Shown here in pieces: positions 1 through 7,971 of a stretch of DNA of 64,000 bases. Both the position numbers and the translations under genes were made by a program. The stretch spans positions 248,001-312,000 of the forward strand of contig JAEUKA010000014.1 in assembly GCA_016794465.1 (NCBI GenBank), read 5' to 3'. The first letter of the stretch is position 1. Every line of letters starts with the position of its first letter. The DNA comes from Myxococcales bacterium (GTDB taxonomy: Bacteria > Myxococcota_A > Polyangia > Palsa-1104 > JAEUJZ01). A model generated the notes under the pieces. That model saw only the letters and a list, made by a program, of their open reading frames with translations, was not told the DNA's origin and made no database searches.

Positions 1-435
1 GAGCAGCTCGATGGCAGTGCAACCGTGATTGAGGAGCTGCAAGCGCACGCGCCAACCACCGGCTTGGGAGTCCTCCGCAACCTCGCGGGAGCGTTCGGAT
101 TCCAAGGCGATGATGTTGAAAAGCCGGTGCGGGTTCTGTCTGGTGGCGAGCGATCCCGACTGGTGCTGGCGAAGCTGCTCTTTGATGCGCCCAATCTGCT
201 GGTTCTCGATGAGCCGACCAACCATCTGGACATTGCCACCAAGCGCGCGCTGATGAAAGCGCTGAGCAGTTATCCCGGGACGGTGCTCTTTGTGTCGCAC
301 GATCGCGCCTTCCTACGGGCAGTTGCGACGCGAGTCCTAGAGCTCACGTCCGACGGTCCGCACCTGTATAACGGCAGCTACAGTGAGTACGTCAGCACCA
401 CCGGACGCGAGGCCCCCGGAATGCGCGCAGCCTAG
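1..435 (+). CDS. ABC-F family ATPase, C-terminal part (5' end outside window)
   Basis: The reading frame is open from base 1, so this is the 3' end of a longer gene. The visible 144 residues are the second nucleotide-binding domain of an ABC-F (EttA/Uup-like) protein: signature LSGGERSRLVLAKLL, Walker B plus catalytic Glu in LLVLDEPTNHLD, and the H-loop in LFVSHDRAFL. The DEPTNHLD string is diagnostic of ABC-F proteins, soluble ATPases that act at the ribosome on translation rather than in transport. The C-terminal tail after the H-loop is short (about 40 residues) and lacks the coiled-coil extension found in Uup. Which subfamily it belongs to cannot be decided without the missing N-terminal half. 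Confidence 0.9.
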   Translation, partial: EQLDGSATVIEELQAHAPTTGLGVLRNLAGAFGFQGDDVEKPVRVLSGGERSRLVLAKLLFDAPNLLVLDEPTNHLDIATKRALMKALSSYPGTVLFVSHDRAFLRAVATRVLELTSDGPHLYNGSYSEYVSTTGREAPGMRAA

Positions 436-492
436 TCAACAGACATCCTGGCGATTGTGAACAGAGTCAGCGACCGCAGCTGGACAGATCCG

Positions 493-528
493 TCCTACAC
501 CGACTCCTACACCGACTCCTACACCGAC
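493..528. repeat. 12-bp tandem repeat, three copies
   Basis: The unit TCCTACACCGAC occurs three times in perfect tandem, followed by a partial fourth copy (TCCTATGCG). It lies about 100 bases before the chosen start of the next gene. If an upstream start were used, the repeat would encode YTDS units. Other 12-bp tandem repeats occur near 5389, 25897 and 33806. Confidence 0.9.
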
Positions 529-624
529 TCCTATGCGAGAATGCCAGTGTACGTTCGGGCGATCTCTCGTCGGCGTTCGCTGCTACCTCGCGAACCATGT
601 ATTGTAAACCCGGGAGGAGATGGA

Positions 625-1347
625 ATGACCGGATCGCAGTCGGTGCGAACCTCTTTGGGCGCAAACAGAACGCCAGCGCTTGCTCTCGCAGCAGTGGCAA
701 TGGCTGGATGCCTGCCACTGCCCATTCTCCTTCCGCCCATCGCGGCCTCGGTCGGAGTTGGGCCTGGTGGCGGTCGCCTGCAGGTTGCCCCCGACGAGAC
801 GCCGCGCAGCTTCGGCCCGAAAGTCAGCCAGGAAATCCGCGTGGTCGCCCGACCGCTCGCCTCCTTTTCATCGCTCCTTGACCGCAGCTTCGACCTCGGA
901 ATCGGATACAAAGCGCAGCGATTCCCATACCTATCAGAAGATCCCGATGCTCCCTCATCGCCCTGGGTGCACGGGCCCAGCTTCGAAGTGCGGGTCTTTC
1001 CGTGGCGGCATGTCTCTGGCGGAATGGCGATGCGCCTGGGCATCATCAGCCACCTCGATCTGCTCGGGCTCTATGAAGATCGCGGCTTTCGCATGTCCGG
1101 TGGTGGCGATGTAGGAATCGAGTTCAGCATCAGCCAGTTCCTACGCGGCAGTCCGAGCGGTGGGGGCAGTGGCAAGGCGTCGTTCCTCGGCGTAGCGTGG
1201 GGCGAGATCGGAATCGGAGCCGCTCTTACAGGTGGTGCCGAGGTTGTCGCAGGTCAGCACTTTGGTTACGGTATGCTCTCGATCACCGCCCAGCTTCCCG
1301 CTGCGGTCGGCCTTGCACTTGTGCCACTGCCTCTATTTTTCCGGTAA
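625..1347 (+). CDS. putative lipoprotein of unknown function
   Basis: I do not recognise the family. The ATG at 625 is preferred because a strong Shine-Dalgarno sequence (GGGAGGAGA) lies just upstream and because translation from there gives a signal sequence ending in a lipobox-like AVAMAGC near residue 30. A longer frame runs back to 457, but its extra residues are encoded partly by a 12-bp tandem repeat and look non-coding. The 240-residue product is Gly/Pro-rich after the signal. Its C-terminal part has alternating hydrophobic stretches (FLGVAWGEIGIGAALTGG and similar) that could form outer-membrane strands. It stands alone, facing away from the convergent aldehyde dehydrogenase gene. Confidence 0.6.
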   Translation: MTGSQSVRTSLGANRTPALALAAVAMAGCLPLPILLPPIAASVGVGPGGGRLQVAPDETPRSFGPKVSQEIRVVARPLASFSSLLDRSFDLGIGYKAQRFPYLSEDPDAPSSPWVHGPSFEVRVFPWRHVSGGMAMRLGIISHLDLLGLYEDRGFRMSGGGDVGIEFSISQFLRGSPSGGGSGKASFLGVAWGEIGIGAALTGGAEVVAGQHFGYGMLSITAQLPAAVGLALVPLPLFFR

Positions 1348-1370
1348 CGCAGTGTGAACAGAGTCCAGTG

Positions 1371-2948
1371 TCAGCGACCGCCGCTGAGCTTGGCTCCAGC
1401 GGTGGCCAGACTCTCTAGGAAGGGGCCGAAGCCTTGAAGAGCGGTGCGCTGCATATACAGTGTCATGCCGCGCGTGCCGCCAAGCTCTGTTCCACCACCA
1501 GCTCGCCCCGGACCACCGTGAAGGAGCTGCGGCATCACCGTGCCGGGCGGAATGAAAGTGCCGGCGACTTTTTCACTGCCGATACAGATGCGACCGTGAT
1601 AGGGGGCAAGGCCGAGCACGGTGTCCTGAAGGAACGACTTGTCGTCGCTGTAGATGCTGGCCACAAGACTCCCTTCCCCACGCGCGATCTGCGCCACCAC
1701 CTGCGCAGAGTCGGTATACGGAATCACCGTAGCCACCGGACCAAAGACCTCGTGGGAATGAACCGCAGAAAGAGACTCACTGCTCTGCGCCACCAGCAGC
1801 GTCGGCATCACAAAGTAGCCCTTGCTCGGATCGGCGCCGTGTAGCGAAAGGGAGTCCGGTCCGCCAAATACAATCTTCGCTTCCGCCGCTAGCTTGGCAA
1901 TTCCTGCGAGCGCATCGACCTTCTGCTGCGCCGTCGACAGCGGACCGATGGTGACCTCGTCTTTGCTGGGTGCGCCGACCTTGTGAATGCTCAAGCGATC
2001 GATGAGATCCGCGACCACTTGCTCCACTTTGTCTGTTGGCACAAAGATGCGCCGAATCGCGGTGCACTTCTGTCCCGCTTTTTGGGTCAGCTCTTTGACC
2101 ACGCAGGTCAAAAACAGATCATAGGAAGGCGCTCCGGAGTCCAGATCCGGACCAAGCAGCGCGACGTTGAGACTGTCGGCCTCGACGTTGACGGGCACTC
2201 CCTTGGCAAGCACCCGGCGATGACCCCGCAGCTTGGCAGCAGTATCCGCAGAGCCGGTAAACGCCACCACATCTTGCGACGTGAGGTGATCGAGCAGATC
2301 GCCAGCGCCACCACAGACAAGCTGCGCCGTTCCTTCCGGCAGCGCGCCACTCTCGATCATCACTTCAAACATGCGGTGCGCGAGCAGTGCGGTCGAGGTC
2401 GCCGGCTTGGTAACAAACGGCATTCCTGCCGCAATCGCCGTCGCTGCTTTTTCCGCGAGTCCCCACGCCGGAAAGTTAAACGCGTTGATGTGAATCGCCA
2501 CTCCGGTCCGCGAACAGAACACATGCTGTCCCGACAGCCGCGAGGAACGACCAAGCGGAATCGGCTCCCCGTCGACCAGATAGTGCGCTTCCCCCAGCGA
2601 CTTACACAGCTCGGCGTAGTACGCAAAGGTCGCGGATGCGCCATCGACATCGAACTTGGCATCCGATCGCGTGTTGCCCGCGTTGATCATTCCAAGCAGG
2701 AGTAGCTCATCCCGATGCGCCACAATCGCATCGGCGAGCCGCTTGAGAATCTGCCCGCGCTCCGCAAAGGAGAGCCGTCGCAGCGCCGGACCCCCAACCT
2801 GCCGAGCAAAGCGCAGCGCACCGGCAAAATCCAACCCGACAGTACTCGCCTCGGCGATAGGCTCCTCGGTGGTGGCGTTGTAGAGCAGAGCTGCCTGCCC
2901 ATGACCTGCAACCCAAGTGCCCGAAAGAAAGCTAGTGAGCGTCTTCAT
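1371..2948 (-). CDS. boxD: 3,4-dehydroadipyl-CoA semialdehyde dehydrogenase-like (BoxD/PaaZ-type ALDH)
   Basis: A full-length 525-residue NAD(P)-dependent aldehyde dehydrogenase of the type found alone in BoxD and as the N-terminal half of PaaZ. Visible hallmarks are the cofactor-fold stretch INAFNFPAWGLAEK, FTGSADTAAKLRG, the general-base Glu in VNVEADSLNVALLG and the catalytic Cys in GQKCTAIRRIFVP; the tail contains ELGGTRGMTLYMQR. There is no C-terminal MaoC hydratase, so it is not a full PaaZ. BoxD oxidises 3,4-dehydroadipyl-CoA semialdehyde in aerobic benzoyl-CoA breakdown. No other box or paa gene is in view, so the substrate is inferred. ATG 2948 follows AGAAAAGG; a TTG two codons upstream is a less likely start. 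Confidence 0.8.
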   Translation of the reverse strand: MKTLTSFLSGTWVAGHGQAALLYNATTEEPIAEASTVGLDFAGALRFARQVGGPALRRLSFAERGQILKRLADAIVAHRDELLLLGMINAGNTRSDAKFDVDGASATFAYYAELCKSLGEAHYLVDGEPIPLGRSSRLSGQHVFCSRTGVAIHINAFNFPAWGLAEKAATAIAAGMPFVTKPATSTALLAHRMFEVMIESGALPEGTAQLVCGGAGDLLDHLTSQDVVAFTGSADTAAKLRGHRRVLAKGVPVNVEADSLNVALLGPDLDSGAPSYDLFLTCVVKELTQKAGQKCTAIRRIFVPTDKVEQVVADLIDRLSIHKVGAPSKDEVTIGPLSTAQQKVDALAGIAKLAAEAKIVFGGPDSLSLHGADPSKGYFVMPTLLVAQSSESLSAVHSHEVFGPVATVIPYTDSAQVVAQIARGEGSLVASIYSDDKSFLQDTVLGLAPYHGRICIGSEKVAGTFIPPGTVMPQLLHGGPGRAGGGTELGGTRGMTLYMQRTALQGFGPFLESLATAGAKLSGGR

Positions 2949-3020
2949 CGACAACCTTTTCTTCTACAGGACAGAGCGCGCACGCAGCGCACAGAATAGG
3001 AATCCGTGTGGGTTCTGGAG

Positions 3021-3767
3021 TCAGTGTGGGTTCTGGATGCGGATCACATAGGTCAGCCGCGCCAGGTTTTTTAGCACGTTGGGAACGCGCTTAAACAGGT
3101 TGATCGAAGGAGGCCGCTTCTCGACGATGTGGACCGGAATTTCCATCGTCCGCTTGCCCTCGCGCTGCGCACGAATGACAAACTCTGAAGCAAACAGATC
3201 CTTATCAACCACACAGTGGGACAGGGTATCTAGCAGTCTGTCCCGTCGGAATGCTTTCAGTCCGTGCGTATCGGTGCCGTGAAAGTCGAGCAGCACCCGC
3301 AGCATTCCGTTGATGGTCTGGGTCGCTACCCGTCGCAGCAGCGGCCTCTTATCATGGGCTCCGCTCATCGCTTTGGAGCCAACCACCAGCTCCGCTTGCT
3401 CACTCTCTAGGAGTCGCAGCGCTCGCTGATAAAAGTCGACATCACACAGATCGATCTCGTCGCACATGACGTAGGTTCCGCGCGCGCGCTCGATGCCGGC
3501 TTTCATCGCCGCTCCGTAGTTTGGACGGCCCAGCGAGTCGATCCGGACCTGCGGATAGCGCGCCGCCAGCTCCTCACCAATCTGCACCGTTGCATCGCGC
3601 GAGCCATTTTCGCTGAGCAGAATCTCATAGCTCGCCAAGAGCGGAGTCTCGGCCTGCGCACTGTGCAAGCGATCGATCAGATCGACCACCGCAGAGTGAA
3701 GGATTCCCTCTTCGTTGTAGACAGGAATGACAATCGAGACGAGCGGAGGCTGTTCCAAACCAGACAT
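3021..3767 (-). CDS. family 2 glycosyltransferase (polyprenyl-phosphate sugar transferase-like)
   Basis: The product is a 248-residue GT-A glycosyltransferase. It opens with [18 protein letters not shown], carries the nucleotide-binding SENGSRDAT loop, and has an acidic pair in [12 protein letters not shown] where dolichol-phosphate mannosyltransferase-type enzymes carry DxD. No membrane helix follows the catalytic domain, so it is a soluble or peripheral form. The start at 3767 lies one base after the stop codon of the upstream flavoprotein gene, so the two are almost certainly cotranscribed and translationally coupled. A longer start (3788) inside the previous gene would add only Arg-rich residues. 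Role: probably sugar transfer to a lipid carrier or glycan; substrate unknown. Confidence 0.8.
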   Translation of the reverse strand: MSGLEQPPLVSIVIPVYNEEGILHSAVVDLIDRLHSAQAETPLLASYEILLSENGSRDATVQIGEELAARYPQVRIDSLGRPNYGAAMKAGIERARGTYVMCDEIDLCDVDFYQRALRLLESEQAELVVGSKAMSGAHDKRPLLRRVATQTINGMLRVLLDFHGTDTHGLKAFRRDRLLDTLSHCVVDKDLFASEFVIRAQREGKRTMEIPVHIVEKRPPSINLFKRVPNVLKNLARLTYVIRIQNPH

Positions 3768-3768
3768 G

Positions 3769-5100
3769 TTACGTCTTCTTCGCTTCACTCGACGGTGTCG
3801 ACAGTCGCGCCGCGATCTCGCGCCCCAGCATTAGACAGTCTTCCATCGAGTTATAGGTCCAAGAGCCATAGCGCCCGCGCGGATAGACTCCGTAACTTTC
3901 CAAAAACGGAATCAGCGCCGCAAGCGCGGGATAGTAGTTGTCGTCAAACACCACGTAGGCGTACTCAATCTCGCGCAGGTCGGCAAACAGCAGATCCGCT
4001 TTGCTGTGCAGAATCCCGGCAGCGACGAGCGCATCGAGCACCTCGGGAACCAGCCGCGCCACATCCAGAGGCCCCCGATCCGACAGCTCAACATAGAAGG
4101 AACCGCAGCCCGCAGGCGCCATCGATGGCACCGCATTTGAGTACACCCCGACCCGATAAAACGGATACTTTTCCTCGGGAACGTACAGCCAGTGATAGTC
4201 CGATCGCGGCGGCACTTTGGTCGCGACATTGAGATAGCGCACTGGTGTGCAGCGCAGCCGCTCGACCCACGGAACAAGATGTGCCGGCAGATCGATGATG
4301 CGACGACACAGCTCGGGCAGTGGCAGCGTCGCCACCAGTGAACGGAACGGAAAGCGCTCTCCCCCAATGACTGCGGTCCGGGTAGCAAGCTCGATCTGTT
4401 CCAGCGGCGCGCCGCGATGGAGTCGCTCCGCTGGCAAGCGCTCGACAATGCGATGTACCAGCGTCTCGATTCCGCCCTCACGCGGATACAGAAAGTGCGC
4501 GTTATAACCCAGCTCGGGAGGCGTATCACCGACGGCACCCCGTACCACTTCCGGAAGCTTAGGAATCGGCACAAAGCGCGAACACCACGCCGCCGTAATC
4601 TCCGCCGGATCGACTCCCCACAGCTTGCGGTTGTAGGGAAGCATGAAGTGCCGCGAGATTCCCTTGCCGAAGCGCTTGTCACAAAAATCCGCAAAGTTCT
4701 GCGCCGGCTCTTGCGAGTGCGGATCGCTGTGGGCTTCGATAAAGCCGAGCAGACACTCGCTAATCACCGACGGAGGCAGCCCAAACAGATTGGCCTGAAA
4801 CGGATAGCGAGTCAGCACACCGCTCGAAAAAATCCGCGCCTTGCGATCCACTTGCAGCAGCGCGCGTCCGGGAGCATCCCCAGGAAACAGCTCGCCAACC
4901 AGAGTCTTGATGCCGGGGTCACGCAGGTGCAGCCAGTGGCCGGTCTTGTCGAAGTAAAATCCGTCGCGGCACTCGGTGCGAGCATGACCACCGGGGCGGG
5001 CATCCTTCTCGAACAGCTGCCAGGGAACGTGCGCAGGCAGATGCAGAGCCGTTCCGAGGCCCGTTAACCCGCCACCCACGATCAGTACCGTGTCGTCCAT
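3769..5100 (-). CDS. FAD-dependent amine-oxidase/protoporphyrinogen-oxidase-like flavoprotein
   Basis: The N-terminus has the dinucleotide-binding motif [17 protein letters not shown], then a second FAD contact, [13 protein letters not shown]. The central region contains [14 protein letters not shown], a string typical of the NAD(P)-binding amine-oxidase-like proteins encoded in polysaccharide clusters and related to UDP-galactopyranose mutase. The C-terminal [22 protein letters not shown] matches the FAD-closing region. It is 443 residues with no signal peptide. It is coupled to the GT2 gene at 3021-3767, which suggests that it modifies a sugar nucleotide or lipid-linked sugar. The reaction cannot be read from the sequence. 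It is transcribed away from the acyltransferase gene across a 93-base divergent gap. Confidence 0.75.
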   Translation of the reverse strand: MDDTVLIVGGGLTGLGTALHLPAHVPWQLFEKDARPGGHARTECRDGFYFDKTGHWLHLRDPGIKTLVGELFPGDAPGRALLQVDRKARIFSSGVLTRYPFQANLFGLPPSVISECLLGFIEAHSDPHSQEPAQNFADFCDKRFGKGISRHFMLPYNRKLWGVDPAEITAAWCSRFVPIPKLPEVVRGAVGDTPPELGYNAHFLYPREGGIETLVHRIVERLPAERLHRGAPLEQIELATRTAVIGGERFPFRSLVATLPLPELCRRIIDLPAHLVPWVERLRCTPVRYLNVATKVPPRSDYHWLYVPEEKYPFYRVGVYSNAVPSMAPAGCGSFYVELSDRGPLDVARLVPEVLDALVAAGILHSKADLLFADLREIEYAYVVFDDNYYPALAALIPFLESYGVYPRGRYGSWTYNSMEDCLMLGREIAARLSTPSSEAKKT

Positions 5101-5193
5101 GACCCTTGGGCTAGTACCACGACGCAGGCCCAGTCGGGAAGTGGAATGTCTTGCCTATCGACGCGCGGCCCAGACCTACCGCATCATACGAAC

Positions 5194-6336
5194 ATGACTG
5201 CAACCGTGCGATCGAATCCAACGGTGAATCCAGCAGCGAATCCGCGAGCGAATGAAGCGGCGACCTCGCACGAAGGCTTCTGGCGACGACTGCGGCGACG
5301 GCTGCTGACGGTTCCGCTGGTGTTTGCGGTGACGATCCTGTTTGTGGCGGCGCTGCCTCTGCTCTTGCTGGTGGCGGCGCTGATCGATCTACTGCGGGGG
5401 CTACTGCGGGGGCTACTGCGGGGGCTGTTGCGGGGGCCGCTGCGGGGACGACTGGTTCTCTGCCGAGGGCTGCTCTTTTTTGCGACCTTCCTGCTCCTCG
5501 AGTCAGCCGCGATCGCGGGCGTGACCTTGCTGTGGTTTGTCCACCTGATCCTTCGTGATGAGGCCTTCTTTGTGCGTGCCAATCGAGCCGCGCAGACATG
5601 GTGGTCAACGACATTATATAGGTCTGGAGAGTACTTCTTTTCGCTACGGACCCACATCGAAGGGAGTCTGCCGCCACCCGATCCGGAAGCCCTCAAAGTC
5701 CCACCGCTGCTGGTCTTTGTTCGCCACGCCAGTACTGCCGATACCGTGCTCCCGGTGGTGCTGCTGGCGACGCGGGGCTATCGACTCCGTTATGTGCTCA
5801 AGCGCGAGCTGCTGCTCGATCCGTGTCTGGACATTGTTGGACAGAGACTCCGCAACTACTTTGTCGCGCGCGGTGGCAAGGAAACCGAACAAGATCTGCT
5901 CGGCGTCGATGCGCTGGCCGCAGATCTGGGCTCAGGAGACGCGCTGGTGATCTATCCGGAAGGAACCCGGTTCACAGCGGCCAAGCGCGCGCGAATTCTG
6001 ACCCGACTGCGCGAGCAAGGACCAGCCGATACCCTGGCGCTGGCAGACTCACTGACCCAGACCTTGCCGCCGCTGCAGCGCGGACCCCTGCGGCTTCTGG
6101 AACGGAATCGCACTGCGGATCTGCTGCTGATAGGACACGTCGGACTGGATGCCGCTGGCTCACTTGGTGAGCTGCTACAGGGCGAGCTTGTCAACCAAGA
6201 TGTGCGCATCCACATCGAGCGGATTCCGTTTGCGGAGCTGCCCCAAGATCCGCTCGCCCAGCGGCAGCTCCTCGCCGACAAGTGGCGGCAGATCGACGCC
6301 TTCATTGCGCATCACAAGGCCCGCCCTAAGCACTGA
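5194..6336 (+). CDS. PlsC-type lysophospholipid acyltransferase
   Basis: This 380-residue membrane protein has a hydrophobic N-terminal third (VPLVFAVTILFVAALPLLLL and a second segment near FFATFLLLESAAIAG) followed by an acyltransferase domain. The catalytic HX4D box is HASTAD, and the substrate-binding box is YPEGTR about 80 residues later. Such enzymes acylate lysophosphatidic acid or other lysolipids. Between the membrane segments is a run of LLRG units encoded by a 12-bp tandem repeat, which would put a positively charged, amphipathic stretch at the membrane face. The start at 5194 is the first ATG before a plausible N-terminus, although no good ribosome site is visible. Confidence 0.8.
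   Translation: MTATVRSNPTVNPAANPRANEAATSHEGFWRRLRRRLLTVPLVFAVTILFVAALPLLLLVAALIDLLRGLLRGLLRGLLRGPLRGRLVLCRGLLFFATFLLLESAAIAGVTLLWFVHLILRDEAFFVRANRAAQTWWSTTLYRSGEYFFSLRTHIEGSLPPPDPEALKVPPLLVFVRHASTADTVLPVVLLATRGYRLRYVLKRELLLDPCLDIVGQRLRNYFVARGGKETEQDLLGVDALAADLGSGDALVIYPEGTRFTAAKRARILTRLREQGPADTLALADSLTQTLPPLQRGPLRLLERNRTADLLLIGHVGLDAAGSLGELLQGELVNQDVRIHIERIPFAELPQDPLAQRQLLADKWRQIDAFIAHHKARPKH
5389..5448 (+). repeat. 12-bp coding tandem repeat (LLRG units)
   Basis: Three perfect copies of CTACTGCGGGGG are followed by two degenerate copies, in frame inside the acyltransferase gene. They encode LLRG-LLRG-LLRG-LLRG-PLRG. The degeneration towards the 3' side suggests that expansion started at the 5' side. 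Confidence 0.9.
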
Positions 6337-6360
6337 TCAGGCGCTGATCCAGAAGTCACA

Positions 6361-6389
6361 AATATGAATCCTTTTGTCGGACTCATATT
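6361..6389. terminator. hairpin between convergent genes, probable bidirectional terminator
   Basis: The arms AATATGAATCC and GGACTCATATT pair over 11 positions with one mismatch around a 7-base loop (TTTTGTC). The element sits in the 66-base gap between two convergent genes. No long T-run follows on either strand, so intrinsic termination is only probable. Confidence 0.5.
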
Positions 6390-6402
6390 GCGATTCCTAA
6401 CC

Positions 6403-7845
6403 CTACATCCTTGCGATCAGCTGGCGTACTTTGGCCAGTCCATAGACCACCAAGAACAGCAGCGCCAGATCGTGGAAGGTATTTACGATCAGCATGTAGC
6501 GGACCACCTCGCCCCGCCCTTCCCCGAGGAGAATCGTGGCATAGGCAGCCGCTCCGCTCAGCACCAAGACGGCGTGTAGCTCGGTGACAAGGCGCTGCGA
6601 CAGCGTCCGATCTTCCCAGCCGTACTTGTACAGAATCACGCCAAGGTGAAAGGAAAACACAAACAGGAGCAGCCACGACTTGCTCGGCAGGGAGTTCTTC
6701 CACGCGCTCCACCTTTCATAGCGATGACTCAAGGTCAAAGGGGGATGACCCGCACTCGGCTCGAAGTTGCCAAGGTACGGTCGCAGATCAAACGCCCGCG
6801 CTGCATTGCGAGCAAACAGACCCCACAGCCGCGCCGGTCGCAGCAGATAAAACTTCAGAATCTTGCCGTTGCTGACCTTGCTATAAAAGGTCTGCACAAA
6901 CGCGGGATCATCTTTGGGAATGCCCGGCGTAAACCAGTTGGTTCCGCTCAGCTGCGCGTAGGGAGTCGGCAGCTCCAGCGCACGCAGATCAGACTCGGGA
7001 TCGGAAGAGCTAGGCAGCAGCTCGCCAAAGACATGGTGATAAAGGTTGACCCGCTTCACTTCCTCCTTCCGTCCGCCTTGAAAATAGACCACGCAGAGCG
7101 TCAGAAGCAGAAGCGGCATCACCATCGCCGCCAGCCATCGCCGTCGCTGATGCGCATCCCCCGCTGCACCAAGTCGCCACAGATACAGCGCCAGCGGGAC
7201 TCCCAACAGCACATTCTGCGCCTTGGCGGTCACAAACAGAGACATCGCCAAAAGCAGCGCGAACAGCAGCAGCCAGCGTATGGCCCCGCGCGGCTCCTGC
7301 AGGACCAAATACAGGGACAGCGCGACAGTCACAAGCAGCCACAGGAACGATCCCGGCTCGCTATAAAACGAGTTGAAGTAGGCCACATAACCGACATCGC
7401 AGAAGATCAAAAGGAACAAGCCACCGACGACAAACGAGTCGAACAGTGGGCGCCGCGCGAGCGCCATCAAGGTGACTGAGATTGCGCTCAGCAGAATCGG
7501 AAGCTGCAACAGGCTCAGCGCGCGAAGATCAAAATAGGTGCGATGCCAGATGACTGCTGCGAGCTTGACCGCCAAGCGAATAAGAATCATCTGTGAGGAG
7601 TAATATTCGATTCGCGCTTCATTTTCTTCGCAGTAGAAGACCCGATGGATGTGCGAAAAGTAGCGCGTTCCCGTCGGTACGTTAAGGTGAGTGCAGCGAC
7701 CGAACTCCATCAGTCGCTCGAAGTCACCGTTGTCTGCCATGCCGACAATCGGCTGGACAAACAGCTGCCTCCCGACGATCACCGTGGCTGCAACTATCAC
7801 CAACAGTGCAACGATCAGCCAGCGCGTCTGCGTTTGCCATCGCAT
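6403..7845 (-). CDS. polytopic membrane protein, probable GT-C type glycosyltransferase
   Basis: This 480-residue protein has about ten hydrophobic segments. It opens with a helix (WLIVALLVIVAATVIVG) followed by an exposed loop with VGMADNGDFERLMEFG. A short acidic motif in the first outer loop, followed by many membrane helices, is the layout of GT-C sugar transferases that use polyprenyl-phosphate donors; the DNGDF motif recalls WsfD-like hexose transferases, but I cannot confirm this. The start at 7845 has an AGAGGTGAT ribosome site, and a longer frame to 7938 lacks one. It is divergent from the methyltransferase-glycosyltransferase gene, so both probably share a regulatory region at 7846-7971 and a role in surface glycan assembly. 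Confidence 0.6.
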   Translation of the reverse strand: MRWQTQTRWLIVALLVIVAATVIVGRQLFVQPIVGMADNGDFERLMEFGRCTHLNVPTGTRYFSHIHRVFYCEENEARIEYYSSQMILIRLAVKLAAVIWHRTYFDLRALSLLQLPILLSAISVTLMALARRPLFDSFVVGGLFLLIFCDVGYVAYFNSFYSEPGSFLWLLVTVALSLYLVLQEPRGAIRWLLLFALLLAMSLFVTAKAQNVLLGVPLALYLWRLGAAGDAHQRRRWLAAMVMPLLLLTLCVVYFQGGRKEEVKRVNLYHHVFGELLPSSSDPESDLRALELPTPYAQLSGTNWFTPGIPKDDPAFVQTFYSKVSNGKILKFYLLRPARLWGLFARNAARAFDLRPYLGNFEPSAGHPPLTLSHRYERWSAWKNSLPSKSWLLLFVFSFHLGVILYKYGWEDRTLSQRLVTELHAVLVLSGAAAYATILLGEGRGEVVRYMLIVNTFHDLALLFLVVYGLAKVRQLIARM

Positions 7846-7971
7846 CTTCACATCACCTCTCGGCGCGCGAGTATCGCTACCCCGACGTGACCGCGCAAGC
7901 AGATTTGTCCGAGGGAGGTCATGTTGACTTTGCTGCAACGCGTGTAGTAAGAGCGGGAAGAATTACCCATC

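Noticed and set aside
457..624. N-terminal extension of the putative lipoprotein gene
   Set aside because: The region is partly a 12-bp tandem repeat and lacks a ribosome site, whereas ATG 625 has GGGAGGAGA and gives a signal peptide with a lipobox.
3663..4232. Plus-strand open frame (189 residues) rich in Arg/Pro/Ser
   Set aside because: Antisense to two genes whose motifs are clear; the composition is typical of GC-rich antisense frames.
4417..5067. Plus-strand open frame (216 residues) over the flavoprotein gene
   Set aside because: It is antisense to the FAD-binding protein with its GGGLTGLG motif and has no ribosome site or domain.
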